From Sweltsa coloradensis (taxonomy: Eukaryota; Arthropoda; Insecta; Plecoptera; Chloroperlidae), in contig JAMZAV010003192.1 of NCBI GenBank assembly GCA_024449915.1, positions 62,001 to 126,000 on the forward strand: a stretch of DNA of 64,000 nt, in the 5' to 3' direction. Position 1 is the first letter of the stretch; the number at the start of each line of letters is the position of its first letter. The notes under the pieces were generated by a model. That model ran no database searches. It was not told the DNA's origin and worked only from the letters and a program-made list of their open reading frames with translations. The translations under genes and the position numbers were made by a program. Shown piece by piece: positions 10,541-20,934 of this stretch.

Positions 10541-13500
10541 TACGTAATCAACGAGATGGTACCGGTGCATTCCTTAGGTGAAGGTGCATGGTATGAAACT
10601 TTAAATTTAGCGGGAAGGAACGTTAAATTTAAGTTGGACACAGGCGCACAGGTCAACGTGTTACCACTGGTAGTGTTTAATGAATTGCCTACTAAAACTA
10701 GTCTGATGGACACATCCACCATCTTACTGTCGTTCGGTAAGTTTAAAATAAAACCTATGGGCAAGACACAGCTTATGTGTACTAGTGCCAGCAAAACCAT
10801 CCCTCTAGACTTTATGGTGACAAATGCAGATAGTCAGCCACTGCTCAGTCTAAAGGCATGTGTGGACCTAGGACTAATCAAGCGCATGGATAGTGTCGGT
10901 GCTTTCAAGGATAAGAATGCACTATTACAAGAATATCATGACATCTTCAAGGGTCTAGGTGCAATACCAGGAGTTTCATCACATCGAGTTGGATCCAGAA
11001 ATTCAACCAGTCATACACCCACCAAGAAAGTTCCGTTTGGACTCCAAGAAAGATTGCGAGAGACCCTCAACAAACTTGAAGAGAGCGGTGTCATAAAGAA
11101 GTGGACTATCCAACCCCGTGGGTCAACATTTTTGGTGATCGCGGAGAAGAAGAATGGTGATATCAGGGTATGTCTCGACCCAATGCACCTGAATCGTGCC
11201 GTACGCCGAAAACACTACAGGATTCCAACTGCCGAAGACATAGCTGCCCAGATGAATGTTATGAAATATTTCTCTACTCTCGATATGTCTTCAGGTTTCT
11301 ATCACATAACTCTGGACGAGTCAAGCTCCAATGCATGCACATTCAACAGTCCATTCGGAAGGTTCTGCTTCCTCAGATTCCCGTTTGGTAAACCGATCCG
11401 GACCGGAAGTATTCCAAAAAAAGTCATGGAAATATTTGGGGATATTCCGAGTGTCAGTGTTGTTTTGATGATCTTGTCGTGGCTGGTGCAACACTAGAAG
11501 AACATGACAGAGCACTCGAAAAAATATTTCAACGAGCGCGCGAGTACAATGTAAAATTTAATAAAGACAAGTTTCAATTTCGTGTCACATCTGTTAAGTT
11601 CCTAGGACACGAGTTGAGCGATCGGGGTCTTAAGCCAGATAGAAACAGAGTACGTGCTATCGTCGAGATGAGCGAGCCGACGAACAAAGAAGAGTTACGA
11701 CGATTTTTGGGCATGGTGACTTACCTTTCCAAATTTATTCCCAAATTATCGGAAACTACAGCACCACTTCGTTTGTTACTCAAAGAGGACATCCCATGGC
11801 ATTGGGACGAACCTCAAAGAAAAGCGATAAGTGTACTCAAGACGCAAATGTGGCGAAGCGCCCGTACTGAAGTTTTACGATGTAAACAAAGAAGTGACCA
11901 TTCAGAGTGATGCATCGAAGAACGGGCTAGGCGCATGCCTTATGCAAGAGGGGCATCCGATAGCCTACGCGTCAAGGACACTCACTGAAACAGAAAAACA
12001 TTGGGCGCAGATCGAGAAAGAGCTATTGAGTATTGTGTACGCAGTGGAACACTTTAATCAATACACATATGGCCGACGGGTGACAATACAGACAGATCAC
12101 AAACCACTCATTCCCATAATGAAGAAAGAAATGAACCAGGTCACTCATCGATTACAACGAATGATCTGAAATTACTTAAGTACGATCTCAACGTTACCTA
12201 CGTGGCAGGAAATATCTATTTCTAGCAGATACCTTGTCACGAGCCTTCCTAGAGGATCATATTGAGGATGAGCCAGAGACGAATGTTGTAGTGCATTCAG
12301 TGGCACGACACCTAGCAATAAGCCCACAAAAACAGGAAGAAACACGAAGAGCAACTAAAAACGATCCAACCTTACACAAAAGTTTTGCAGTATCATTTCG
12401 AAGGATGGCCAAACTACATCAAGGATATTGATCCTACGCAAGACCCTACTGGAAATTCCGTGGCGAGCTCTCGGAAACAGATGGATTGCTATTCAAGGGT
12501 GAGCAACTTGTAGTTCCAGTATCTATGAGACCCAAGATGCTAACATCAATACATGAAGCTCATCAAGGGGCTGAAAATGCCTAGCTAAAGCTCGTTTGGT
12601 AATCTATTGGCCAGGCATGACACAAGAAATTCAAGAAATGATACAGAAGTGTACCACGTGCGAAAAGTTTCAAAAACAAAACCCTAAGGAACCTCTTATT
12701 TCACATCCAATACCAGAACGACCATGGCAAATGATAGCTTCCGATGTACTCGAGTTTCGAGGAAAATCGTATGTTGTCATTGTGGATTATTTCTCAAAAT
12801 GGCTAGAACTTGAACCACTAGAAGGTAAAACTGCAGGTGATTTAATTCAACAGATGAAAATAGCCTTTTCGAGACATGGCATAGCAGAAGTTCTACGCGC
12901 AGACAATATGCCGTACAACAGTGCAGAGTTCAGACGTTGGGCTAGTGACTGGGACATTCAAATAATAACCTCTAGTCCCAACTACCCACAGTCCAATGCA
13001 ATGGCGGAACGTGCGGTTCAAACTGCCAAGCGAATGCTGAAGAAAGCAGCCGAGGATAAAACGGACTACCACCTTGCTTTGATGGAATACCGTAATACCC
13101 CCATTCACGGCTTGTACAAATCTCCGGCACAGCTGTTGTATGAGCAGGAGCATCCGAACCAAGATTCCAAGTACAACCAAGCAATTGGAACCAAGAATAG
13201 TGAACTTGCAAGTAACAAAGGATAATCTCAAGAATCGTCAAGATTTACAGAAGAAGTATTATGACAGAAGTGCACATCCTCTTAATCCGCTGCAAGTTGG
13301 TGACAGTGTGTACTTCGAAAGGATGGAGTATGGACAAAAGCAGTCGTTCGTCAGAAACACAACACGCCTAGATCATACATTGTGGTTACAGAAGACAACG
13401 CAGTGTACCGGCGCAATCGACGTGACCTTCGACCGTCTGCCAACCCACCGCCTATTTTGCAACCGCTAATCCAACCTCCATTCCGGTCTGAAGCCGATAA

Positions 13501-13705
13501 CCATCCAAGTCACAATAGCTCCCACCCACATCCAAGTCTGATTACAGATTCGCCTGAGCCGCTGGAGTTGCCAGAAGATACTTCACAAGACCAGTCCAGG
13601 GCTAGCCGATCACAGGAATCTCCGTGCATTAGGCCTACTTTGCCGAGACCTCAGCGAGTGAAAGTGATGCCCAACAAATTTCGTGATTATGTTCTTGATA
13701 TTTAG
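10541..13705 (+). pseudogene. pol: pol of Gypsy family A (protease, RT, RNase H, integrase)
   Basis: Domains in order: aspartic protease with LDTGAQVNVLP (about 10635); reverse transcriptase with TLDMSSGFYHI and PFGRFCFLRFPFG, a DD site in CFDDLVVAG (about 11465) and KFLGHELSDRG; RNase H with QSDASKNGLGA (about 11907), EKELLSIVYAVEHF and TDHKPL; integrase with YWPGM, CTTCEKFQ (zinc part), a SDVLEF-type first Asp, ADNMPYNS and SNAMAERAV. The second integrase block has DNMP in place of the usual DNGP. Multiple frame breaks make it non-functional as read. Confidence 0.88.
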
Positions 13706-13828
13706 GCTTAACTGATGATATCTTAAAAGTCTACATTTAGTAGAGCCGCAGTAGTTTAGTGTCATCTAAGAATCTTATCTTTACTTAATTTTCAATATAA
13801 AAATCAGTAACTATGTCTAATCGCCTTT

Positions 13829-13843
13829 AAAAAAAAAGGGAGA
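13829..13843 (+). other. Polypurine tract
   Basis: AAAAAAAAAGGGAGA lies immediately upstream of the 3' LTR, the usual site of plus-strand priming. Confidence 0.75.
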
Positions 13844-14040
13844 TGTCACATCTAGGAACTTTACTTATTTATCTAGAGAGTAGGTTGGTACTACTGCTTG
13901 CTTAATTCTGATTGGTTCCCGCCTAACGGAAATGTATCACTGCTGTTTGCCTATCATGGACGCTGAATAGGTCCAGTGTATTTACCAATAAACATAATCC
14001 GTAAACATCCTAATTGTGAGTGGTTATTAAATACATTATA
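13844..14040 (+). repeat. 3' LTR of Gypsy family A
   Basis: This 197-bp full LTR matches 1010-1206 (inverted) and the truncated 9421-9581. It carries an AATAAA at about 13987. Confidence 0.9.
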
Positions 14041-14271
14041 CTTATTATTATGTTTTCTTTATGCATCATGTCTCCTTGATTATAATTTAAATTTAATTTT
14101 CTACTGCGCTGCCCACACACAGGGTGTTACCCTATGTGGGCTTCTTTGTTCTCTCGAGAATGTTAATGTGCAGTGGTTTTTTGTCTCGTTATTTGTAATA
14201 TTGCATAGTAAATGGTTTAATGTATTTAAAAAAAAGAATTAAATTTATTGAAATTGAAATTGAATTGAAAT
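14041..14271 (+). mobile_element. LINE 3' untranslated tail
   Basis: AT-rich sequence with a short hairpin (CACAGGGTG/ACCCTATGTG) ends in an ATTGAAATTGAAATTG short tandem tail, the kind of 3' microsatellite seen on CR1/L2-group LINEs. It may be the 3' remnant of the LINE whose 5' half ends at 9420, with the family A Gypsy in between, but the intervening reverse transcriptase is missing. Confidence 0.55.
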
Positions 14272-14606
14272 GAACCCGGAAATATTCAAAGAAGTCATGC
14301 AATCAGGTCGTATTCTACCTAGATGGAGGTCACATAAAATAGCGGATTTCGTACAACCTTAAAAAATGCTTTAACTGCCTACGATACGGCCACACGAGGG
14401 CCAAATGTAACCAAAAAGAAACTACATGTAACCAATGCGGTAAGGAAGGACACACCTCGACAGACTGCAATAGTAAAGATACTGGCCAAATCTGCCCGAA
14501 TTGTAAAACAAGAGGACAGCCTCATAAACACGCGCACAACGACCGTAAATGTCCCGAATATTTACGGGCGCTAGAACATCTAAGAGACCGTATTGACTGT
14601 GGATAG
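14272..14606 (+). pseudogene. R1/Jockey-group LINE ORF1, C-terminal zinc-knuckle part
   Basis: The translation shows FKEVMQSGRILPRWRSHKIA, then after a frameshift at a run of A (about 14363) three knuckles: CFNCLRYGHTRAKC, CNQCGKEGHTSTDC and a C..C...H....C variant starting CPNCKTRG. It ends in YLRALEHLRDRI. Triple CCHC ORF1 proteins characterise the Jockey/R1/I LINEs and bind the element RNA. Confidence 0.8.
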
Positions 14607-15255
14607 ATGGCGGAACAAAATTTGCTTCGTGCAATTAAACACCCAAAGAGCAATAGGCGTCATGTCCCAGCTTCGGAACCACATGGATGAATCCGAAATA
14701 GACATTGCACTTGTCAGAGAGCCATATTGTTTCCAAGGAAGACAGAAAGGTCTAGGCACAGGCTTCCAACAAATTAAATATACTGGGAATAATCAAACGC
14801 TTATAGCAGTTTGGAACAAAGACTTCGACTTAAGTAAGATGAATAACCCATGTACCACTCACTCTACCTGTGCCCTCATAAAGTGCAAATTATGCGAGTT
14901 CTACGTTGCTTTAATTTATTGCCAAGCGAGAGAAGAAATAGATAAATACCTCAAGATTCTAGATAAAATTATTGATGTCTGCAAGGGAAAACAGATCATA
15001 ATCGCGATCGACTCTAATGCTTCCTCTCCAAAACGGTTTGGAAAGAAACACGATTGAAGACGACAAATGTTGGAGGATCTTCTGGCTGATCATGGTCTAA
15101 TAATTATGAACCAACTAAGTGAATTTTTAACCTTGTCTACGGCAAATGGCCAATCTAATATAGACCTAACTATTACGAATCCGGCTGGTAGCCTGAGTCT
15201 ACTTGACTGGAAAATAAATCCTGCAGCCACCGCCAGCGACCACAAAGTTAGTTAG
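14593..15255 (+). pseudogene. R1-like LINE ORF2 endonuclease part, truncated
   Basis: ICFVQLNTQRAIGVMSQL is the conserved start of R1-clade APE endonucleases. LVREPY, LIYCQ and the AIDSNASS block follow, then a stop at 15055-15057 and a continuation with LTLSTANGQSNIDLTITN ending at SDHKVS. The element stops where a minus-strand LINE tail begins at 15248, so the reverse transcriptase is absent. Confidence 0.8.
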
Positions 15256-15447
15256 TTATTCGGGCACACAACACTAAGGTTATTAGTGCCTGTGTTCTCT
15301 TTTAGTGTTGTGCTATTTTTTAAATTCTATTATAAAGCTTTGTTGATTTCAGATATTTAAAAACATTGGTTATAATCTCAGATTCATCAGATAAAATTTC
15401 TTTTGAATTAGGTTTTAGTTTAAAATCATTCCTCTCGTCGTCGGGGG
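15248..15447 (-). mobile_element. 5'-truncated copy of the I-type LINE 3' end
   Basis: In reverse complement this closely matches 36553-36745, the last codons and 3' UTR of the LINE at 32100. It includes the terminal CAGGCACTAATAACC block and a TAACTAACTAAC tail. A run of about 18 G follows at 15444. It is a typical dead-on-arrival LINE insertion and shows that the family has been copied more than once. Confidence 0.8.
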
Positions 15448-16787
15448 GGGGGGGGGGGGGTTCGTCGGGATTTTCGCAGGAAAATTTATTTTTTGTGTTC
15501 ATTATATTCGTTATTTATTAGAAGTGGCATAGTATTATGAAAAATTACTAATTTATCTTCATTTTTAAATTACTCTAATTTATTTTCTTGTATGTGTTGC
15601 CCTTCTAGGCGTCGAATAGCCAAACTACGTGAAAGTGAAACCAATGGTGAAACCTACGTGAGAATCCGCCTCGCTAACCTCACGGTGTTCAATTAACATG
15701 TGGAATGTTGTAATGTCCGTGGGCCTTTTAAAACAACTGTAATTGCAGTTATTAAAGATCATTATTTTGTCTATTAATGTTTCTAGTTGTACTTAAACCT
15801 TTTTCTATGATATAAGAGCAAAAAGAACTTTTATTGTTATTGTGTCGTGTTCATGTCCAACCCGCTTGATTTTCAAATCTGCGCTCTTTTTTCGGAAACA
15901 GCTAACCGCACGCAATATCACAACTAATTATTCATCTTTCATTGATTATCATGTTATTAATTTTGCATCAGTGACTGCCTAAAATACATATACTATACAT
16001 TATTAATAGTACTTAATGAAACATCATGAAATTTATTTAGGGGGGTATGCGCGTGTATAAAAACAGCCCAAGCTTACAAGAACGGCTACAGTGCGTGGCG
16101 TCCTGGGTTGTCGAGCAAAGCAGTTGCGATCCTGTATTTTCTCGGCAAATCTAGTGCGTTCATGCGAATATACCTCAAATTGTGCGAGTTTACACTGCGA
16201 TTTTGTGCTTTAGAATCGAATCGGATCAGAATCAGAATCAGCCGTTATTACTTTACAATTTGAGTTAATATTCGTTTTTAAATCCGTACCTTCTAAAAAC
16301 AGGGGAACACACGTGCTCTGCCTTGTTGTTCACTCCTGTTTACCACCCGAGGTAATTGTTATTTCATCTTAATTACTGAGCTTAAAACCTAAAAAGGAAG
16401 AAATCAATGTAAACTGTCTAATTTTTCGTAGGCTAAGCCCTAGGCCTAGTCACTAGACCTAGCAAAATTCTAGGCTAAGCTAGGCCTACGCCTAGGCTTA
16501 CTGATTACGGCGCCAGGTAGGGCCTAGGTAGGCCTAGGCCTATTGCTGGGGCTACGCAATCGCATGTGACCTGTGTATAAGGCTAGGCCCTAGGGCGTAG
16601 CTTGTCTACAAAACTCTTGGGCCGGACCCCTAGCCTGTGCACATGGCCACGACGTGTCATGCTGTAGCTCAGCTGGGGCCGAGGGAAAGCTTAGACCTGG
16701 GAGCCAAATTTTAGGCCTGGGCCCTAGAACATTATGTAGGACCTAGGCCTAGTAGACCTAGCCCCTAGCCGAACAGCTAGGGCTAGC
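15448..16787. other. Spacer, rich in TAGGCC motifs, no supported gene
   Basis: From about 16430 to 16790 the sequence is dense in TAGGCCTAG-like words. A TATAAAAAC box at about 16056 is followed by GC-richer sequence and could be a promoter, but no coding region follows that I can support before the Gypsy element at 17131. Confidence 0.4.
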
Positions 16788-17016
16788 CAGCACTCTTTCG
16801 TTTGGAATGCCTATGGCCTTACTTCTTTTAACACTGGTTTAGGGGAAAAGTCTTGGTACCCGGGACGGGGCGTCGGGGGGGGGGGGTGAAGCGCGTTTGT
16901 TTTACAACATGATCATTATTATTACATCGCGCCCCCCCCCCTTCCGCGTACCTAGGCATTTCCCCTACAAACAGTGTTAAAAGTTTGGCCATACCAGCCA
17001 AAAGAGTAGGCCTACC
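16788..17016. mobile_element. Palindromic MITE or foldback
   Basis: The left arm (about 16788-16885) and right arm (about 16932-17016) are imperfect reverse complements; shared words include TTTTAACACTG and AGGGGAAA, and both arms carry long G or C runs. The loop is about 45 bp. No target duplication was identified. Confidence 0.6.
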
Positions 17017-17130
17017 GGCTATCCTAGGTCCTACTTAAAATGTACACCTCAATTAACACTTCCCTAGGCTAGTTGGTAAGACATACCCCAGACCTGGTTT
17101 TGATTACTGGAGTTAAATTAACTTGGGTTG

Positions 17131-17317
17131 TGTAATGTCCATATTACAATTAGACTTTGCTTTTTGAATTATACCGCCTTTAGATTTAGTTATTTTAGTA
17201 TGAAAGAGTTGGTACTGGAGTTGGTACTACTGGATATGTAAAGAATGAAGATGTGAGTAATAAAGTACACATCAATACATCTGTTGTTAATTACATTATT
17301 TACAATGAAACTTTACA
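17131..17317 (+). repeat. 5' LTR of Gypsy family B
   Basis: It begins TGTAATGTCC and ends CTTTACA. It is the same length as the 3' copy, with four substitutions seen by eye. A primer-binding site of unassigned tRNA type (TTGGCGACGAAGG) follows at about 17321. Confidence 0.95.
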
Positions 17318-17342
17318 TAATTGGCGACGAAGGTAAATAGAA

Positions 17343-19712
17343 ATGGAGAAGGCTAATATTAAGGCATTTGATACGGGTGCAGATGCATCAAATATCGTTC
17401 TCCAGTGGCATAAGTGGCTGCGCTCTCTGGAGCTGTTTTTCGAGGCGTCTGGTCTTACCAATGACAAGCGCCAAAAAGCTACATTACTACACCTTGGGGG
17501 TGACAACCTCCAGGAAATATGGTTCACTCTTCCTGAATCGGATGCTGCCTATACACTCCTGGATGGGGCTACACATTACTCAACTTGCAAGCATGCTCTT
17601 ACTACATACTTCGAACCACTTAAGAACTATCGCTACGAAAGGTACGTTTTTCGCTGTATGGGACAGGGTCCCAATGAAAATATTTCCGAGTTCATGTCAC
17701 GGCTAAAAGGCCAAAGCAGAAATTGCAATTTTGCAGAGGAGGACAGTATGCTCCTCGATCAGCTCATTGAAAAATGCATGTCTACTGAATTACGTAGGGC
17801 CCTTCTAAAAATGGGGGATTCCCTAACCCTTACAGAAGCAAAGGGAATTGCAACCCTCCTTGAAGCCACAGAGCGTCAGGCTGGTTCTATTGAGGCTGGT
17901 GTTCAACCTACAACTGTGGCTGGCGACCTTGAACCTACAACTGTGGCTGCAGTCCAGTCTAGGCCCTCAAAGGCTAAGCCTAGGCCTACATCTGCGCCCA
18001 AACCTAACCTCAAATGCTTCAGGTGTGGGTCGGAGGAACACTTGGCTTCATCTGACCAATGCCCAGCACTAGATAAAAGGTGCAGGAATTGCAAAAAGGT
18101 AGGGCATCTGGCTTCCGTGTGTATGTCTAGTAAGAACCCCACCTTACTTCGCCAGGTGGAAGAGATTACTGACACCACTGACGATGAAAATGATTTTGCA
18201 TTTGGCGTTCAGGACCAGGTTTGGGGTGTAGGCCTAAATGCATCTCACCCTGCAATGCTACCTATCAATGTGGGTGGGATTGAGGTTAACCTTTTACTCG
18301 ACTCCGGTGCATCTTGCAACATTCTAGATGCAGCAACATGGACGGTATGCAAGCGGAGAGGAATCAAGGGCACTTGCGTGAAGAGTTCCAGGTCACTCTA
18401 TGCATACGGATCAACCAAACCTTTGTCAGTGTTGGGTGAGTTTGAAACATACATTACTCTTAGGAATAAAAAATTGAAGTCTCGGTTTGTGATAGTGAAA
18501 GAAGGTGGACAACCTCTTCTCGGCCGGGAAACAGCAATGGAGCTCGGAGTTCTACAGGTAAAAATTCCTGTTAACTCTGTTGTAGATGGTAAATTTGTTC
18601 CAATATTCAAAGGAATAGGGATGTTTACCAATTACCAAGTCAAACTTACCATTAATTCTACCATTACGCCCGTGGTACAGAAGACCCGAAGAATTCCGTA
18701 CCAATTGCAGGATAAGGTTAATAGGAAACTACAAGCTACAACTGCTGCCGGCACAACTGCTGCTGGCACAACTGCTGCTGCTACAACTGCTTCCGGCACA
18801 ACTGCTGCCGCTACAACTGCTGCTGCTACAACTGCTGCCGGCACAATTGCTGCTGGTACTACTGATGCTGCTACAACTGCTGCCACTACAATAACAACCA
18901 CCAGTACAACTGTCACCACTAAACTTGCAGCTCTTGTAGTTTCTTTATTCCTTCCTTCCTTCCGACCAGGCTCCACTAACATCGCAGATCCTTTGTCCCG
19001 TTTGCTTCCTGAACCTGCCACGAACACTGCAGATTCATCCTTCCGTCCGCGTCCTAAAGCTTCTTATAATCCCGGCGGCGACTTTTACGTCAATTGGGTG
19101 GCAGAGGACGGCGAGGTGGAGCGTCAAAACAGGTCGTTCCTGAAGCGTCTGAGAATCGCTCACAGTGCTGGAGATGATTTGCGGCAAGCTCTGCGTACCT
19201 ATCTGCTGGCGTACCATACTTCACCCCATACAACAACCGGCAAGACACCTGCTTACCTTATGTTCGGTCGAGAGATCCGCGACAAGCTCTCTATCTTACC
19301 TCATCTTGATCGGCTGGAGGATTTCCAAACCAAGGATCGTGATGAAGAGCAGAAGATGAAGGGAAAACTACTGTGCGACAACACCAGAAGAGCCAAAGAA
19401 TCCGAAGTTTCCACGGGTGACCAGGTTCTAATCAGGCAAGAGAAGAAAGACAAGCTATCTACACCTTTCTGTGCAGTGCCTTTCCATGTTGTCGAGAGGA
19501 ACGGCTCAACAGTCCGTGTGCAGTCTCCATCTGGTGTCGAGTACCGAAGGAACGCTTCACACATCAGGCCGTGCGTTCGTCCTATGGAACCACCAGTCGG
19601 GGAAGCCGCTGAGCGTGGTAAAGCTGATCGTCCTGAAGAGACCACCAACCCAGAGAAAAGACCAGAAAGACTAAAACGACCTCCTCCCTGGCTGGAAGAT
19701 TACTCCCATTGA
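17343..19712 (+). CDS. Internally deleted Gag-Pol fusion of Gypsy family B
   Basis: This uninterrupted 789-codon frame starts at ATG 17343. Residues 1-190 are a Ty3/Gypsy capsid-type Gag. Residues about 223-262 hold two zinc knuckles (CFRCGSEEH..., then CRNCKKVGHLASVC). Protease follows with LLLDSGASCNIL at about 319. After KTRRIPYQLQDKVNRKL, the very start of reverse transcriptase, a Thr/Ala repeat takes over. The frame then rejoins at an RNase H end (NIADPLSRL) and at an integrase C-terminal part (LLAYHTSPHTTTGKTP, YLMFGREIR) with a GDQVL block. RT, RNase H and the integrase catalytic core are missing, yet the frame is open to the stop at 19710-19712. A retained function of the Gag part is possible; catalytic activity other than protease is not. 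Confidence 0.85.
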   Translation: MEKANIKAFDTGADASNIVLQWHKWLRSLELFFEASGLTNDKRQKATLLHLGGDNLQEIWFTLPESDAAYTLLDGATHYSTCKHALTTYFEPLKNYRYERYVFRCMGQGPNENISEFMSRLKGQSRNCNFAEEDSMLLDQLIEKCMSTELRRALLKMGDSLTLTEAKGIATLLEATERQAGSIEAGVQPTTVAGDLEPTTVAAVQSRPSKAKPRPTSAPKPNLKCFRCGSEEHLASSDQCPALDKRCRNCKKVGHLASVCMSSKNPTLLRQVEEITDTTDDENDFAFGVQDQVWGVGLNASHPAMLPINVGGIEVNLLLDSGASCNILDAATWTVCKRRGIKGTCVKSSRSLYAYGSTKPLSVLGEFETYITLRNKKLKSRFVIVKEGGQPLLGRETAMELGVLQVKIPVNSVVDGKFVPIFKGIGMFTNYQVKLTINSTITPVVQKTRRIPYQLQDKVNRKLQATTAAGTTAAGTTAAATTASGTTAAATTAAATTAAGTIAAGTTDAATTAATTITTTSTTVTTKLAALVVSLFLPSFRPGSTNIADPLSRLLPEPATNTADSSFRPRPKASYNPGGDFYVNWVAEDGEVERQNRSFLKRLRIAHSAGDDLRQALRTYLLAYHTSPHTTTGKTPAYLMFGREIRDKLSILPHLDRLEDFQTKDRDEEQKMKGKLLCDNTRRAKESEVSTGDQVLIRQEKKDKLSTPFCAVPFHVVERNGSTVRVQSPSGVEYRRNASHIRPCVRPMEPPVGEAAERGKADRPEETTNPEKRPERLKRPPPWLEDYSH
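18736..18893 (+). repeat. 15-bp minisatellite encoding TTAAG/TTAAA
   Basis: About ten tandem copies of ACAACTGCTGCCGGC and close variants replace the deleted pol core. The period is a multiple of three, so the frame is preserved. Confidence 0.9.
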
Positions 19713-19774
19713 GCAGACTTTTAACACTGTATCCTTTTAATTAATATCTGTATTTAATTTGTTCTTTTCAATTT

Positions 19775-19787
19775 AGGGAAAAAGAGA
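19775..19787 (+). other. Polypurine tract of Gypsy family B
   Basis: AGGGAAAAAGAGA immediately precedes the 3' LTR. Confidence 0.75.
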
Positions 19788-19974
19788 TGTAATGTCCATA
19801 TTCCAATTAGACTTTGCTATTTGAATTATACCGCCTTTAGATTTAGTTATTTTAGTATGAAAGAGTTGGTACTGGAGTTGGTACTACTGGATATGTAAAG
19901 AATGAAGATGTGAGTAATAAAGTACACATCAATACATCTGTTGTTAATTACCTTATTTACAATGAAACATTACA
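19788..19974 (+). repeat. 3' LTR of Gypsy family B
   Basis: 187 bp from TGTAATGTCC to CATTACA. It is followed by the GGTTG target duplication. Confidence 0.95.
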
Positions 19975-20934
19975 GGTTGAACAAGGGTAAGGCCTACTAA
20001 CTTGTTTTTAAAGTGCATAGGTAGGCTTACAAATACCGTTACAACCCTGGTAAGGTTCGGCCTGCACAAGGTTTGAATGAAGTTGTATTAACACTTTTTC
20101 TATCTTTTGTTTCAGGTGCAGATCAGTTGTGGAACTTGTCTTTTTCAAGGCATTCTCGACTGTTTGGCAGCTTTCCTTTCTTCATTGTTAAACTTTCTCT
20201 CCAAACCACAAATCATTCATTAATCCAATCCGCCTCTCCCTGAGCTTTTGATTTTGTTTTATTTTTTTTTCCTGTCTAGGATGATTTCCACATTCATTGT
20301 TGGAGACTCCATGGTCAAGCACCTTCCCTTGCTGGAAGTAGAAGGTGCTTCTTCTACCACTCTGATATCCTAAGGTGGCTACACGGTGAGGATGCTAGCG
20401 CCGGTGGCAGTACAAGTTGCCACATTCTTCGAGAGGATGATTATCCATGCCATAGTCAACAATGTGTTCCGCAACCATCCATAACGGAGTGAACAATGTG
20501 TTCCGCAACCACACTCCCGAAGCCATCGTTGGAGACCTGGATGACCTCATCCACCAGGTGAAGAGAGATAACCCAGCCATTGTGGTGATCGTCTCTGGAA
20601 TTCTACCACGATCCCATAACAACCACCGACTGATGCGCCAGGATGAAGAGCTTCGTCGTGCCAATGGGGTTGCAGTGGATGTGAACAGAAAACTGAAGGA
20701 GCTTTGTAAGTTGTCTGGAATGAGGTATGTTTACCTTTGGGCACAATTCTTTGGCCATAGAGAATTTGTGAACTGGGGTGGCCTTCACTTGAGCCCGCTA
20801 GGTAGCCGCCATTTGTCTGCAGGTATGTTTCAAGCATGCAACAACCCTGTTGTGCATTGCAAGGAGCCATCCTTGTGTCTGGAAGAGGACTTCCCGCCAC
20901 TACACCATGTCAGTCGGACATCTCGTCCTACTAA

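Larger units (their letters stand above)
9421..14040 (+). mobile_element. Ty3/Gypsy family A retrotransposon, degenerate
   Basis: Order is truncated 5' LTR, primer site, gag, protease, reverse transcriptase, RNase H, integrase, polypurine tract and full 3' LTR. Frames are interrupted by several indels and stops (near 10005, 11390, 11850, 12168, 12220, 12430, 12580, 13225). The first 35 bp of the 5' LTR are missing and LINE endonuclease abuts directly, so no target duplication is visible. It is inactive as read. The element belongs to a family with at least two copies here, the other inverted at 1-1206. Confidence 0.9.
17131..19974 (+). mobile_element. Non-autonomous Ty3/Gypsy element (family B)
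   Basis: Two 187-bp LTRs with four mismatches bound the element, and a 5-bp target duplication GGTTG flanks it (17126-17130 and 19975-19979). The internal part is one open frame encoding gag, protease and integrase C-terminus; reverse transcriptase, nearly all RNase H and the integrase core are deleted. The intact ends imply that the element moved as a unit, probably with enzymes from an autonomous relative. Confidence 0.92.

Noticed and set aside
16050..16340. TATA-containing promoter of a host gene
   Set aside because: A TATAAAAAC box exists, but no coding exon or transcript signal follows before the next transposon.
18736..18893. Thr/Ala repeat as a mucin or antifreeze-type gene
   Set aside because: It sits inside a Gypsy Gag-Pol frame between clear protease and integrase segments, so it is a minisatellite at a deletion scar.
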